64,000 nt of DNA from an uncultured Duncaniella sp. (GTDB lineage Bacteria; Bacteroidota; Bacteroidia; Bacteroidales; Muribaculaceae): positions 186,001 through 250,000 of the forward strand of contig CATWQI010000003.1 of the NCBI GenBank assembly GCA_958352885.1, written 5' to 3'. A program made the position numbers and the translations under genes. Within the stretch, counting starts at the first letter, position 1, and each line of letters starts with the position of its first letter. Positions 44,979-53,311 of the stretch are shown piece after piece. The notes below the pieces were generated by a model, which was not told where the DNA came from, did not search any database, and was given only the letters and a program-made list of their open reading frames with translations.

Positions 44979-45584
44979 CAGCGGCATGTTGGATTCGTCA
45001 CTCTCCACCAGCAGTCTTGACGTAGGAGTGACAGCTACGGATGCGGGATTGAATTTCTCACCGTATGAGAGGTAGAAACCGTGGCGGAGCAGCTCCCCGG
45101 CAAGTTCCGCTTTTCCCCGGAATCCGTGGATAATCCAGGGCTGTGACGGATGCAGCTCTTTCCTTAACCGGATAATTTCATTGAAGCGCCTTACCACATG
45201 CAGTATCAGCGGTTTGCGCAGTTCCTCGCTCAGAGAGACGTGAATGCAAAGGAGCTGTGTCTGAACTTTCAGCAATCCGCTCTGGGCTGACGTCCGCTCT
45301 GTCCGCATTGTGTCAAGTCCGGTCTCGCCTATGGCTGCTACACCCGGCTCTGCCGCCATGGCCCGAAGCATAAGCAGGTCCTTGTCAGTGGCGAGAAGGC
45401 AGTTCCATGGATGTATTCCTACCGAATAAGTGTATCCGGGTCTGAGCGCATATGGCTGGAGCTCGGAATACGGGCGGGCAGTTGCATAATGTCGGGGTAG
45501 GTGGTGCAGTCTGAGCTCTACGGGGTCAATATCGACGATTGCGTTGCGCCTCAGGTGGTGGGTATGGGAGTCAAAGAGTCTCAT
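44904..45584 (-). CDS. TatD-family metal-dependent hydrolase
   Basis: 226 residues, shorter than the usual ~255-265. Metal ligands: DSHTHH at the N-terminus, Glu in AAIGETGLD, His in LILHVV, His in WIIHGF and Asp in LVESDES. TatD proteins are DNases or other phosphoesterases; the substrate is not certain. The start overlaps the yidD stop by 4 bp (ATGA), and the 3' end overlaps queG by 75 bp. Confidence 0.82.
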   Translation of the reverse strand: MRLFDSHTHHLRRNAIVDIDPVELRLHHLPRHYATARPYSELQPYALRPGYTYSVGIHPWNCLLATDKDLLMLRAMAAEPGVAAIGETGLDTMRTERTSAQSGLLKVQTQLLCIHVSLSEELRKPLILHVVRRFNEIIRLRKELHPSQPWIIHGFRGKAELAGELLRHGFYLSYGEKFNPASVAVTPTSRLLVESDESNMPLSVIAQRLTAARISTETGEFSALDG

Positions 45585-45793
45585 GGTACCGGGTCATAGC
45601 CGGAGCCACCCCAGGGATGGCAGCGGAGTATGCGGCGCGTTGCGAGCCAACAGCCTTTTAATATGCCGTGTTTCATAATTGCTTCCACTGCGTACTGGCT
45701 GCAGGTAGGTGTGTAGCGGCACGCTGCCGGAAGCATGGGGGAAATGCACATCTGGTAGAAGCGTATAGGCAATATGAAAATGTGTCGGAGCAT
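45581..45793 (-). CDS. yidD: Membrane protein insertion efficiency factor
   Basis: 70 residues with the complete YidD pattern: RFYQMCISPMLPAACRYTPTCSQYAVEAI...KG..L...RILRCHPW. It helps insertion of membrane proteins by YidC at the inner membrane. It follows rnpA by 9 bp, the arrangement seen in most bacteria. Confidence 0.95.
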   Translation of the reverse strand: MLRHIFILPIRFYQMCISPMLPAACRYTPTCSQYAVEAIMKHGILKGCWLATRRILRCHPWGGSGYDPVP

Positions 45794-45802
45794 ACGTGGT
45801 AA

Positions 45803-46201
45803 TCAATCAGTATCCTTAGGTATGGCAGCCTTAGCTCCTATATTGCCCAGAATCTTCTTTACTGCGCTCTCGACACGGGAATATGGAAGTACCTCGTTTG
45901 CCACGTAGACAAACGCCAGGTCAATCGGCATGTCGGAGGGGAACAGGTCACGGTTGAGGCGGTATGCCTCACGTACTCGTCTGCGCATCAACACACGGTC
46001 TACCGCATGTCTGATACGCTTCTTGGGTATGGAGACAAGGAACTGTGGACACTGTGCGTCACGGTGCCCGTTTAGTTTCCATGATGCCCGTAGCGGGTAT
46101 GCCATAATAGAGTCAACAGCGGGATTGCTTCGGTCAAAGAGTTGACCTATGGCAATCTCGCTGCGGAGCTTTTCTATTTTGTATAGTCTTTGACCTTGCA
46201 T
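45803..46201 (-). CDS. rnpA: Ribonuclease P protein component
   Basis: 132 residues, small and basic. The conserved RNA-binding region reads RHAVDRVLMRRRVREAYRLNR; the usual RNR start of the motif is altered to VDR, as in many Bacteroidetes. It assists RNase P RNA in 5' tRNA processing. It sits in the common hemD-rnpA-yidD order. Confidence 0.88.
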   Translation of the reverse strand: MQGQRLYKIEKLRSEIAIGQLFDRSNPAVDSIMAYPLRASWKLNGHRDAQCPQFLVSIPKKRIRHAVDRVLMRRRVREAYRLNRDLFPSDMPIDLAFVYVANEVLPYSRVESAVKKILGNIGAKAAIPKDTD

Positions 46202-46254
46202 TGCAAAATTTTACTGTTTGTTGGCTCAGGTCTTTCTAATGTACGGGTTGTCCG

Positions 46255-47001
46255 TTATTTCTTGGCATCCTCCTTTAGGAAGTTGTCCAGAGCTGCTGTC
46301 ATCGACGGAGACTTCACTGAAGGAGCTTCGAGGTCAAGGCGCAGACCTGCGTTGCGTACAGCCTGTGCTGTGGTGGCACCGAAACATCCTATCTGGATAT
46401 CTTTCTGCTCGAAACCGGGGAAGTTCTTGAGAAGCGAGTCAATGCCGGCAGGGCTGAAGAAGAGCAGCATGTCGTAGTCGAATTTCTCATCTGGACCGAA
46501 GTCATTGCTGACTGTGCGGTACATCACTGCCTTGGTGTAATTTATGCCGTTCTTGTCAAGGATGCTGGTGTCATCCTTGTGCACGTCAGACACGACATAA
46601 AGGAAGTTCTCCTTTTTGTGCTTGACGAGGAAGGGGAGGAGACCGTCAAGTTTGCCGGTCTCGCCATGGAATATCTTGCGTTTGCGGTACACAATATACT
46701 TCTGCAGGTAGAGGGCGATTGACTCTGTGGTGCAGAAATATTTCATGGTATCCGGAATGTTTATACGCATCTCTTCGCATAGACGGAAGAAATGGTCTAT
46801 CGCAGTGCGGGCAGTGAAGATAATTGCCGTGTAATCGGAAATTGCGATTTTAGACTGGCGGAATTCCTTCGCTGTCAGACCCTCAACCTTGATGAATGGT
46901 CGAAACTCGATTTCGACCCCATACTTCTCTGCAATGTCATAGTAGGGCGACTTATCTGAGGATGGTTTCGGTTGCGATACTAATACTTTCTTAACTTTCA
47001 C
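46255..47001 (-). CDS. hemD: Uroporphyrinogen-III synthase
   Basis: 248 residues. The family is divergent; recognisable parts are KKVLVSQPKP at the start, YTAIIFTARTAIDHFF, the middle LYVVSDVHKDD and the end DMLLFFSPAGIDSLL with IGCFGATTAQAVRNAGL. The enzyme closes hydroxymethylbilane to uroporphyrinogen III. It is 6 bp from the DUF4271 gene in the same transcript. Confidence 0.85.
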   Translation of the reverse strand: MKVKKVLVSQPKPSSDKSPYYDIAEKYGVEIEFRPFIKVEGLTAKEFRQSKIAISDYTAIIFTARTAIDHFFRLCEEMRINIPDTMKYFCTTESIALYLQKYIVYRKRKIFHGETGKLDGLLPFLVKHKKENFLYVVSDVHKDDTSILDKNGINYTKAVMYRTVSNDFGPDEKFDYDMLLFFSPAGIDSLLKNFPGFEQKDIQIGCFGATTAQAVRNAGLRLDLEAPSVKSPSMTAALDNFLKEDAKK

Positions 47002-47007
47002 GAGACG

Positions 47008-47820
47008 TTATAGCTTAGGGTTTAAACTGGTTAGAAACAGTACTCCACGGTAGATTACGACAAGGGGTACTATTTCGAGAGTGCAAAGGTACAAAATAAA
47101 ATAAAGCAACGAGCCGAAATTGTCGTAAAAAAGCCTAAATCCTTTGCAAATAAATAATAAACGGCATATGATGTAGATGGCGGCTCCCATAGGGACTACT
47201 ATCGGGGCGGCGTCGGGATTGAAGAGCACGAAGAGTGCGGGGATGGTCATTGACAGCCCCAGCAGCACTTGTGAGGCATTGAATCCTTTTAGCCATTGCC
47301 GGCTGGTAAACTTGTCAGTGAACACGAATCCTACTGTCCGGTAGGCTGCCACTTCCCACAGATAGTAAAGCAGGGAGGCGGTGCTGAACAGCACTATCTC
47401 GACAAGTGTGTTGAAGAAGGTTGTTCCGTTGTATCTGGTGATGGCTGAATTGATAATTATGCCTTCGCATATTGATGCGAGCATGACGATTGACACGAGC
47501 ATGCCGGTCTCGCTGAAGGTGCGTACCGAAAATGTGTCGTCACGCTTCCTTACTGACCACAGGTCGCTCCAGAAGTGCTTGAGGAATGTGGAATAATGGC
47601 GGGAATTGTAGGCAAGCAGGAGAAATATGCCTATCACGAGAGACAGCACTCCGGAATCGTAGCCCGGCAGGAGTGTGCGTGCGTCAGGTTCCTCTCCGAA
47701 GGTATAGGGTACCTTTCCGAGTGTCATGCCGAGCTGCTCGCGCTCCGAGGATGGAGCGTCGGGCTCACGGCACACTTGTGGTTGCCATGGATTTGCTATG
47801 CTATCGGTTGTCTGGGGCAT
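47008..47820 (-). CDS. DUF4271 membrane protein
   Basis: 270 residues with about seven membrane helices after a ~45-residue soluble N-terminus (begins MPQTTDSIANPWQPQVCREP, acidic and proline-rich). The family DUF4271 is restricted to Bacteroidetes and usually precedes hemD, as it does here (6 bp). Function unknown. Confidence 0.78.
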   Translation of the reverse strand: MPQTTDSIANPWQPQVCREPDAPSSEREQLGMTLGKVPYTFGEEPDARTLLPGYDSGVLSLVIGIFLLLAYNSRHYSTFLKHFWSDLWSVRKRDDTFSVRTFSETGMLVSIVMLASICEGIIINSAITRYNGTTFFNTLVEIVLFSTASLLYYLWEVAAYRTVGFVFTDKFTSRQWLKGFNASQVLLGLSMTIPALFVLFNPDAAPIVVPMGAAIYIICRLLFICKGFRLFYDNFGSLLYFILYLCTLEIVPLVVIYRGVLFLTSLNPKL

Positions 47821-47846
47821 CTGATTCTGTCTGGGGCGATGTGCCG

Positions 47847-48413
47847 TTAGAGTGAGGATGTGATTATCTCGATTGCTTCCGCCGGAGTAGTTACCACATG
47901 AGCCGGAATGATGTCATCGCGCATGAAGCGCTCGTCATTCATTTTGCGGAACATCTGCAGCAGCGGGTCGTAGAATCCGTCGGTGTTCACTATGATTACC
48001 GGTCCTTGGAATAGACCGAGCTGATGCCATGTCATGATTTCGGCAAGCTCGTCAAGTGTGCCTATGCCGCCGGGGAGTGCGATGGCGGCTACCGACAACT
48101 CTGCCATGGTGGCTTTGCGGACATGCATGGTCGGGGTGGACAGGCGGGTGGTCAGACCGGGATGTGCCCATCCTTTGTCAATCATGAACTGAGGCAACAC
48201 ACCGGTAGCTGTGCCTCCTGCCTCGATACATCCTTCGATTGTGGCAGCCATGAGTCCCATAACGCCGCCTCCGTTGACGAGTGTAAGTCCTGCCTCGGCT
48301 ATTAGCCTGCCGGTGGTGATTGCCACTTCGATATATTTTCTGTCCACACGTCCTGACGATGCGCAGTAAACCGCCACACCGTTCTTCTGTCGTGGTGAAT
48401 TCTGATTGTCCAT
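47847..48413 (-). CDS. LOG-family nucleotide 5'-monophosphate phosphoribohydrolase
   Basis: 188 residues with the start at ATG 48413 (MDNQNSPRQKNGVAVYCASS). The frame continues to 48485, but a -7 promoter box lies at 48483-48490, so the longer form would start inside the promoter. Diagnostic motif: ALPGGIGTLDELAEIMTWHQLG (PGGxGTxxE), and VNGGGVMGLM before it. LOG proteins split nucleoside monophosphates into base and ribose 5-phosphate; in bacteria they act in nucleotide salvage or stress. Confidence 0.9.
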   Translation of the reverse strand: MDNQNSPRQKNGVAVYCASSGRVDRKYIEVAITTGRLIAEAGLTLVNGGGVMGLMAATIEGCIEAGGTATGVLPQFMIDKGWAHPGLTTRLSTPTMHVRKATMAELSVAAIALPGGIGTLDELAEIMTWHQLGLFQGPVIIVNTDGFYDPLLQMFRKMNDERFMRDDIIPAHVVTTPAEAIEIITSSL

Positions 48414-48482
48414 TTCAAAGATTGTCAGTTGAAAATGTGTTAAGAATGGATGAAATACTTGGGAGAGACGAATTCCAACATG

Positions 48483-48490
48483 CAAAATTA
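48483..48490 (-). promoter_or_regulatory. -7 element of the LOG gene
   Basis: TAATTTTG on the minus strand, leaving about 65 nt before the ATG at 48413. It argues against the upstream start at 48485. Confidence 0.6.
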
Positions 48491-48525
48491 CGGAAAAATT
48501 GCGATTTATGGGTTATCCCGCACGT

Positions 48526-48567
48526 TAAAAGCCGACAAAACCCGGATAATACCTGATTCTATCGGCT
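48526..48567 (-). terminator. Possible terminator after the porin gene
   Basis: A 6-bp stem AGCCGA (48530-48535) with TCGGCT (48562-48567), long loop, followed on the minus strand by TTTTAA. The short stem and large loop make this a weak call. Confidence 0.4.
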
Positions 48568-48596
48568 TCTATTGAGCGGCATGGGTCCTTCCGGTG

Positions 48597-49907
48597 TCAG
48601 AAGGTTACTTGCAGCATGGTCTGGATACGGTTGTCATGGTGGGAGCAGCCATTCATATCGACTCGTCTGCCGTAGATGTATTCGAGGCCGGTGGAGATAT
48701 GCGGGGTGATGTTCCAGATGACGTTTGCCAAAGCGTATTGCGCATATTTATATTGGGAGTCCCATGGAGTGCTTCCACCGTCGTAATGTTGTGCGTAATT
48801 ACGCAGATGGCTGTATGTCGTGGTGGCATATACGGTCGGTGAGAGGTTGTACTGGAGACCCAGGTATCCTCCCCATGCTTTCACGCTCCTGAGTTTTCCG
48901 CTTTCGTCAGACACGGGCACCATGTCGAGCCCTCCTTCGTATAAATCCTGGAAATAGCTTGTTATGCCTTTGCCGTAGGCTGCCTGATAGTAGGCAGTGA
49001 CAAACGGAGTCATGGAGGCGCTTCCGCTCATTTTTACGCCCCAGCCTACCATGTCGCGGTTTTTGTCGGCGATGACGTCACGGTAAAGCATGTTGCGGAC
49101 AATTCCCGAGAAGCGGAGCCAGCTTTTACCCCCTCCCCACGAGTACTGAATGTAGGCGGGGATGTCAGGGACGCGTTGATTGACTATATAGGTGTTCTCG
49201 CCGGTAGTGGCTGATACCATAGGCATTTCAGCGCCGACACCGATTGACCAGTGGCTGCCAAGATTGTGACGGTAGTCAAGCACTCCGTGTGGGATAGCGG
49301 TGAATCCGCAAGGTCCCTCGAAGTCGATGCTTGGAGGGGCAGCCGCCATATCGGAGAAGAGGCTATAGTCATAACCGGCTGTGAGACCTCTGTACTTGAC
49401 ATAGGCATACATGAGGTTGAAGCCGTAATTGTTGCCGGTGAGGTTAAAATCAATATAGAATCCTACTTGGTTCTTGTCGCCGGGAAGGGCTACGAAGTTT
49501 AGATACATGCCGCTGGTGGCACCGCTTAGCTGGAATAGGCCTCCGTCACCTTTGCGAGGGTTCATCGGGATTGCAGATGTTGTGAAGTCGAACGCATTGT
49601 CGATTGGGTCTCCCCAGTCATAGGAAGCTGTGACTTTCGCTGTCGCGCCCACGCCGAGATAGAATGTTCCGTTTTTACCCTTTATGGCAAAGCTGGGGAC
49701 TCCGGATTTTTTTGCAGTCTTAGGAGCGTTCTCTAAGAACAGCTGATAGATATTTATTACTGTCCCCCCTTCGGTGACTGAATCGGTGTGTGAATTCACT
49801 ATGTTAACTTTGCCTTGGGTGGGAATGACCGGTGAATTCTGGGAGTACGCTACCTGCAATGAGCAGAGTGCTGACGTGAGAAGGATGATACGTGATAGAT
49901 TTCTCAT
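48597..49907 (-). CDS. DcaP-like outer-membrane porin
   Basis: 436 residues with a signal peptide (cut expected after VAYSQ, near residue 23) and a C-terminal strand ending in Phe (MLQVTF), as outer-membrane barrels have. The mature start has a short coiled/linker part, then repeated strands (VGFYIDFNLTGNNYGFNLMYAYVKY). The pattern around FYLGVGATAKVTASYDWG recalls the DcaP trimeric porin family. It follows the MFS gene by 6 bp, so the pair likely brings one compound through the outer membrane and the inner membrane. Confidence 0.72.
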   Translation of the reverse strand: MRNLSRIILLTSALCSLQVAYSQNSPVIPTQGKVNIVNSHTDSVTEGGTVINIYQLFLENAPKTAKKSGVPSFAIKGKNGTFYLGVGATAKVTASYDWGDPIDNAFDFTTSAIPMNPRKGDGGLFQLSGATSGMYLNFVALPGDKNQVGFYIDFNLTGNNYGFNLMYAYVKYRGLTAGYDYSLFSDMAAAPPSIDFEGPCGFTAIPHGVLDYRHNLGSHWSIGVGAEMPMVSATTGENTYIVNQRVPDIPAYIQYSWGGGKSWLRFSGIVRNMLYRDVIADKNRDMVGWGVKMSGSASMTPFVTAYYQAAYGKGITSYFQDLYEGGLDMVPVSDESGKLRSVKAWGGYLGLQYNLSPTVYATTTYSHLRNYAQHYDGGSTPWDSQYKYAQYALANVIWNITPHISTGLEYIYGRRVDMNGCSHHDNRIQTMLQVTF

Positions 49908-49913
49908 AATAGT

Positions 49914-51245
49914 TTAGTAATACGATGGGTCAATGTGGAATACAAATGATTTTCGGAATATAATCATTACCACCAGGAATATAGCCAGTAGGATTGCATT
50001 TAGCGCAAACGGGAAAGCGTTATTGAGGTGATGCGGGTCGAATATGCTTCTGAAAAAGTCGACTATGAATGGTGTAGCGCTGATTGAGATATAATTTGCC
50101 GCCAGTACGATTGCCAGAGCGAGCGTGGATTTGGCAGGCACGGTTACAATCTGCGTCGCTTTATCATATATGACAGGCTGGAACACTCCATATCCGAATC
50201 CGATAAGAACGGATGCTACGCATAGCATGCCGAACTTATGGAATCCCACCATCATGATTATTCCGGCAACCATTACCAATGTGGATATTACAAGTGTATG
50301 CTGCTTGAACAGTTTGATTACAGATGGGAGGATGAATCCCGGGAGGAATACGGCAAGGAAGAATATAGCGGTGACGGTTCCTACATCCGAGTCACCGAGT
50401 CCCTCGCTTTTCATTAGGAACGGTGCGTAGTAGCTGACAATCACAGTGGCATAGCATACGAAGAAGTAGACGGCAACCAGTGACCAGGTCCTTGAAATGA
50501 TGAAATCGTTTTTCACATTTCCGATATGCCCGTAGGTGTCACCGGAGGTTCCGGCAGGTGGTGTAGCTCTGATTGCTTTTGCCGGAGTTCCGGCTGCTGC
50601 TGCTTTAGCGGCAGCCTTGGCAGTGGCTATCATGTGGCTGTCGGGATTGACAGTGGCGGGATAGAGGTCCTCTTTCGGTATCCTGCGAAGGAATACCGAT
50701 AGTACGAGAGGTATGGCTGGTATCAGATAGACCAGAAACGGCAGATGCCAGTTTCCGTGGTTGAGCCATCCGACTATATATGTCGCCGCCACGAGAGCCA
50801 TGTTTGAGATGCCGGACTTGATGCCAAGCTGGCGCATGCGATATTTACCGACAAATGTGTCCGCAAGTAGACCGGCGGCAAAAGGTATGAGCAGTCCGCA
50901 TCCCATTCCGAGCAGGCAACTGATGACGATTAAGGCGACCATGCTTTTGGCAAACAGGTACAGGATGCCGCTTGCAAGATAGATGGCAAGGGCGATTATA
51001 ACGATGTTGATTTTATCCTTAGACAGGGACAGTTTGCCTGACAGCAGTACAAATGGAATAATGAAGAGATTCGGCAGGACGGTGAGTAACTGAATCTCCA
51101 ATTCAGATGTGTGCGGGAATATTTTGTCAAGATTGCCCATCATGGGCGTTATAGCGAGTCCCGGCAGGTTGACAGTGAGAGATATTGACCATATTGCAAT
51201 CAATGTCATCAAGGAGATGGTCCCTTTTCCGGTGTTGATTTTCAT
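49914..51245 (-). CDS. MFS transporter
   Basis: 443 residues with 12 membrane helices. The start TLIAIWSISLTVNLPGLAITPMMGNL and the loop LADTFVGKYRMRQLG (motif A-like) are typical. The central cytoplasmic loop holds an unusual alanine-rich stretch (AKAAAKAAAAGTPAKAIRA). Substrate unknown; it is probably an uptake or exchange transporter working with the adjacent porin. Confidence 0.85.
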   Translation of the reverse strand: MKINTGKGTISLMTLIAIWSISLTVNLPGLAITPMMGNLDKIFPHTSELEIQLLTVLPNLFIIPFVLLSGKLSLSKDKINIVIIALAIYLASGILYLFAKSMVALIVISCLLGMGCGLLIPFAAGLLADTFVGKYRMRQLGIKSGISNMALVAATYIVGWLNHGNWHLPFLVYLIPAIPLVLSVFLRRIPKEDLYPATVNPDSHMIATAKAAAKAAAAGTPAKAIRATPPAGTSGDTYGHIGNVKNDFIISRTWSLVAVYFFVCYATVIVSYYAPFLMKSEGLGDSDVGTVTAIFFLAVFLPGFILPSVIKLFKQHTLVISTLVMVAGIIMMVGFHKFGMLCVASVLIGFGYGVFQPVIYDKATQIVTVPAKSTLALAIVLAANYISISATPFIVDFFRSIFDPHHLNNAFPFALNAILLAIFLVVMIIFRKSFVFHIDPSYY

Positions 51246-51301
51246 TTTTAAGTCTGTTTTATTGTGTCATTGTTGATCTGTGCTAAGAAGACTTGGAAAT
51301 A

Positions 51302-51328
51302 AGAGGGTCGTCCATAACACGACCCTCT
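51302..51328 (-). terminator. Hairpin between antiporter and MFS gene
   Basis: A 10-bp perfect stem AGAGGGTCGT (51302-51311) with ACGACCCTCT (51319-51328). The following minus-strand run TATTTCC is only weakly T-rich. A second 8-bp inverted repeat AGGATGTA/TACATCCT lies at 51336-51374. It may be a terminator or a processing/regulatory structure. Confidence 0.5.
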
Positions 51329-51419
51329 AAGAAATAGGATGTAGGGATTGCCGTGGTAGCGTTCCATACATCCTGTCATAATTATTCCATATAGGTGTCG
51401 CGAAAAAAATCACCGCTGC

Positions 51420-53126
51420 TTATTTGGTCGCAATCTCGCTATCCTTGTGGTATACTTCGTAAGCCACAGCCTGAGGGGTTTGGGTGCCGTCGTAGGCTTT
51501 GGCTGCATCCGCGGCGATTTCTGCTGCCTTGGCAGGAGAAACTCCGTTTTCCTCGGCAAGGATTCGTGCATCGGTTGCGGCTATCTCTGAATCGGTCGGG
51601 ACATAACTTGCGCTCCATTTTGACTTTTCGGACGGTTTGCGGTTTTCGATTTGCCAGTCAAAAGGATAGAAGTTTGCCTGTGGATTTCGCCATGAGGGTT
51701 TACGTTTGGAGAATACAATCAGTGGCACGCAGAAGAATATGAGCGCTCCGCAGAATATTATAAGTACATAGACCACCGGGCTGCCGGTATTGATCTGAGA
51801 CGGCGGAATGAAGCTTAGAATCATGGCGATAACAGCACCAATTATACCGATTCCGGCTACGACTACTTCACCGAATTTGCCACCGGGGACACGGAAGCCT
51901 CTTGGTTTCTGCGGCTGGGTGTGACGAAGGCGGACAAATGCAAAGTAAATCATCAGCACAAGGATAAGGTAGATTACGGTAGCCATCTGTGACATCACCT
52001 GATAGGCGGATTCTACCGACGGCAGAACCACAAGTACCAGAGATAGGAGGCTTACGAAAATAGCCTGTACGTAAAGAATCGGTTTGTTGACGCCGCGACT
52101 GTTTGTTTTTTGCAGACTCATGGGGAGGTAACCGCTTTCGCCCACTGCCACCAGACCGGTGGAAGGACCGGCGATGATTACGCTGACCTGTCCGATAACT
52201 CCGAATGTGATCAGAAGTGCCATCACATTACCGAGCCAGGGAACACCGATTGATGCCCACAGGTCATTGTATGCAACAAGCAGGGATGCAAGAAGATTTA
52301 TGTCTTTTGCCGGTACCACGAATCCGATTGCGAGAGTTGCAAAAACAAATAACAGTACAATGACTGCTACCGCCGTGAATATTGCCTTCGGGAACTGGCG
52401 AGCCGGGTTCTTCATGTTCTGTACATGGACCGCATTCATCTCCATTCCGCCATAGAACAGAAATATAGAGGCGGCGAGCACGATTGTACCTATTTTTGTG
52501 AAATCGGGGAAGAATGATTCATGTGTCAGCATGATGGGCTTGCCCATACAGAAATACGCCACACCGAGAATGATAAGGATGGCGCCCGGGACGATAGTTC
52601 CGAAAAGACCTCCGAGAGTACTTAATATTTTAGATGATTTCATGCCTCGGAAAGCAATGAAATTCGTAATCCAGTAGACACCGAGTACTACAATGAGGGT
52701 GTAAATTTTATTGGATGATAGTTTGGCATCGAATGCCTCCGGCCAGAAGATGTAAGCCAGTGATACGGCGGCAAACATGAGCACCGCCGGAAACCAGATT
52801 ACAAGGGTCTGCCATTCAAGATACATCGCAGACCATCCCCATTTAGGTCCGAATGCCTCGGCGACCCATCGGTACAGACCGCCTGAATGCGTGTAGGTCG
52901 AAGCGAGCTCCGCGCAGACAAGCGAGAACGGAATCAAAAAGACAATGGCGGCAAACAGATAGTAGAAAATAGACTGTATGCCGAATTCTGCCTGGGAGGG
53001 AAGACCACGGAGGCTTACTACTGTGGTGATAATCATGACGGTCATCGCCCCTGTTGAAATCAACGCCTTCGACGGTTTGCTTTTCCCTTGGTTGTCGGTC
53101 GGTTGGGAAGTATTATTGGTAGCCAT
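51420..53126 (-). CDS. GadC-like APC-family amino-acid antiporter
   Basis: 568 residues with about 12 membrane helices and a ~130-residue hydrophilic C-terminal tail (from near 455). The N-terminal part STGAMTVMIITTVVSLRGLPSQAEFG and the following helices (SLVCAELASTYTHSGGLYRWVAEAFG) match the glutamate:GABA antiporter group of APC transporters. Such antiporters swap an amino acid for its decarboxylation product. A decarboxylase of the PSD superfamily is encoded 185 bp upstream on the same strand, with a terminator between the two genes. Confidence 0.88.
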   Translation of the reverse strand: MATNNTSQPTDNQGKSKPSKALISTGAMTVMIITTVVSLRGLPSQAEFGIQSIFYYLFAAIVFLIPFSLVCAELASTYTHSGGLYRWVAEAFGPKWGWSAMYLEWQTLVIWFPAVLMFAAVSLAYIFWPEAFDAKLSSNKIYTLIVVLGVYWITNFIAFRGMKSSKILSTLGGLFGTIVPGAILIILGVAYFCMGKPIMLTHESFFPDFTKIGTIVLAASIFLFYGGMEMNAVHVQNMKNPARQFPKAIFTAVAVIVLLFVFATLAIGFVVPAKDINLLASLLVAYNDLWASIGVPWLGNVMALLITFGVIGQVSVIIAGPSTGLVAVGESGYLPMSLQKTNSRGVNKPILYVQAIFVSLLSLVLVVLPSVESAYQVMSQMATVIYLILVLMIYFAFVRLRHTQPQKPRGFRVPGGKFGEVVVAGIGIIGAVIAMILSFIPPSQINTGSPVVYVLIIFCGALIFFCVPLIVFSKRKPSWRNPQANFYPFDWQIENRKPSEKSKWSASYVPTDSEIAATDARILAEENGVSPAKAAEIAADAAKAYDGTQTPQAVAYEVYHKDSEIATK

Positions 53127-53221
53127 ACGCCTAAGTTATAATTTGTTAGTTAAAAGTGATTATTGTAAGCCGATGTCCCTGAGTCGTTTTTATGGGACTG
53201 GGCAGGCTAATCAGGCTAAAA

Positions 53222-53262
53222 CGAAAAACCGGGTTCCGGCGGTGAGGCCGGGACCCGGTATG
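53222..53262 (-). terminator. Terminator between the PSD-like gene and the antiporter
   Basis: Stem ACCGGGT (53228-53234) with ACCCGGT (53253-53259) continuing inward with TCCGG/CCGGG. On the minus strand it is followed by TTTTTCGTTTT. It would end or attenuate transcription from the PSD-like gene before the antiporter. Confidence 0.75.
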
Positions 53263-53311
53263 TCACCTCGTTATTTATATAGTCGGAATAGCTCCGGCTT
53301 TATGTTGGCTT

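Noticed and set aside
51302..51374. Insertion-sequence remnant from the two inverted repeats between the antiporter and MFS genes
   Set aside because: The repeats are short and nested side by side, which fits RNA hairpins better than transposon ends.
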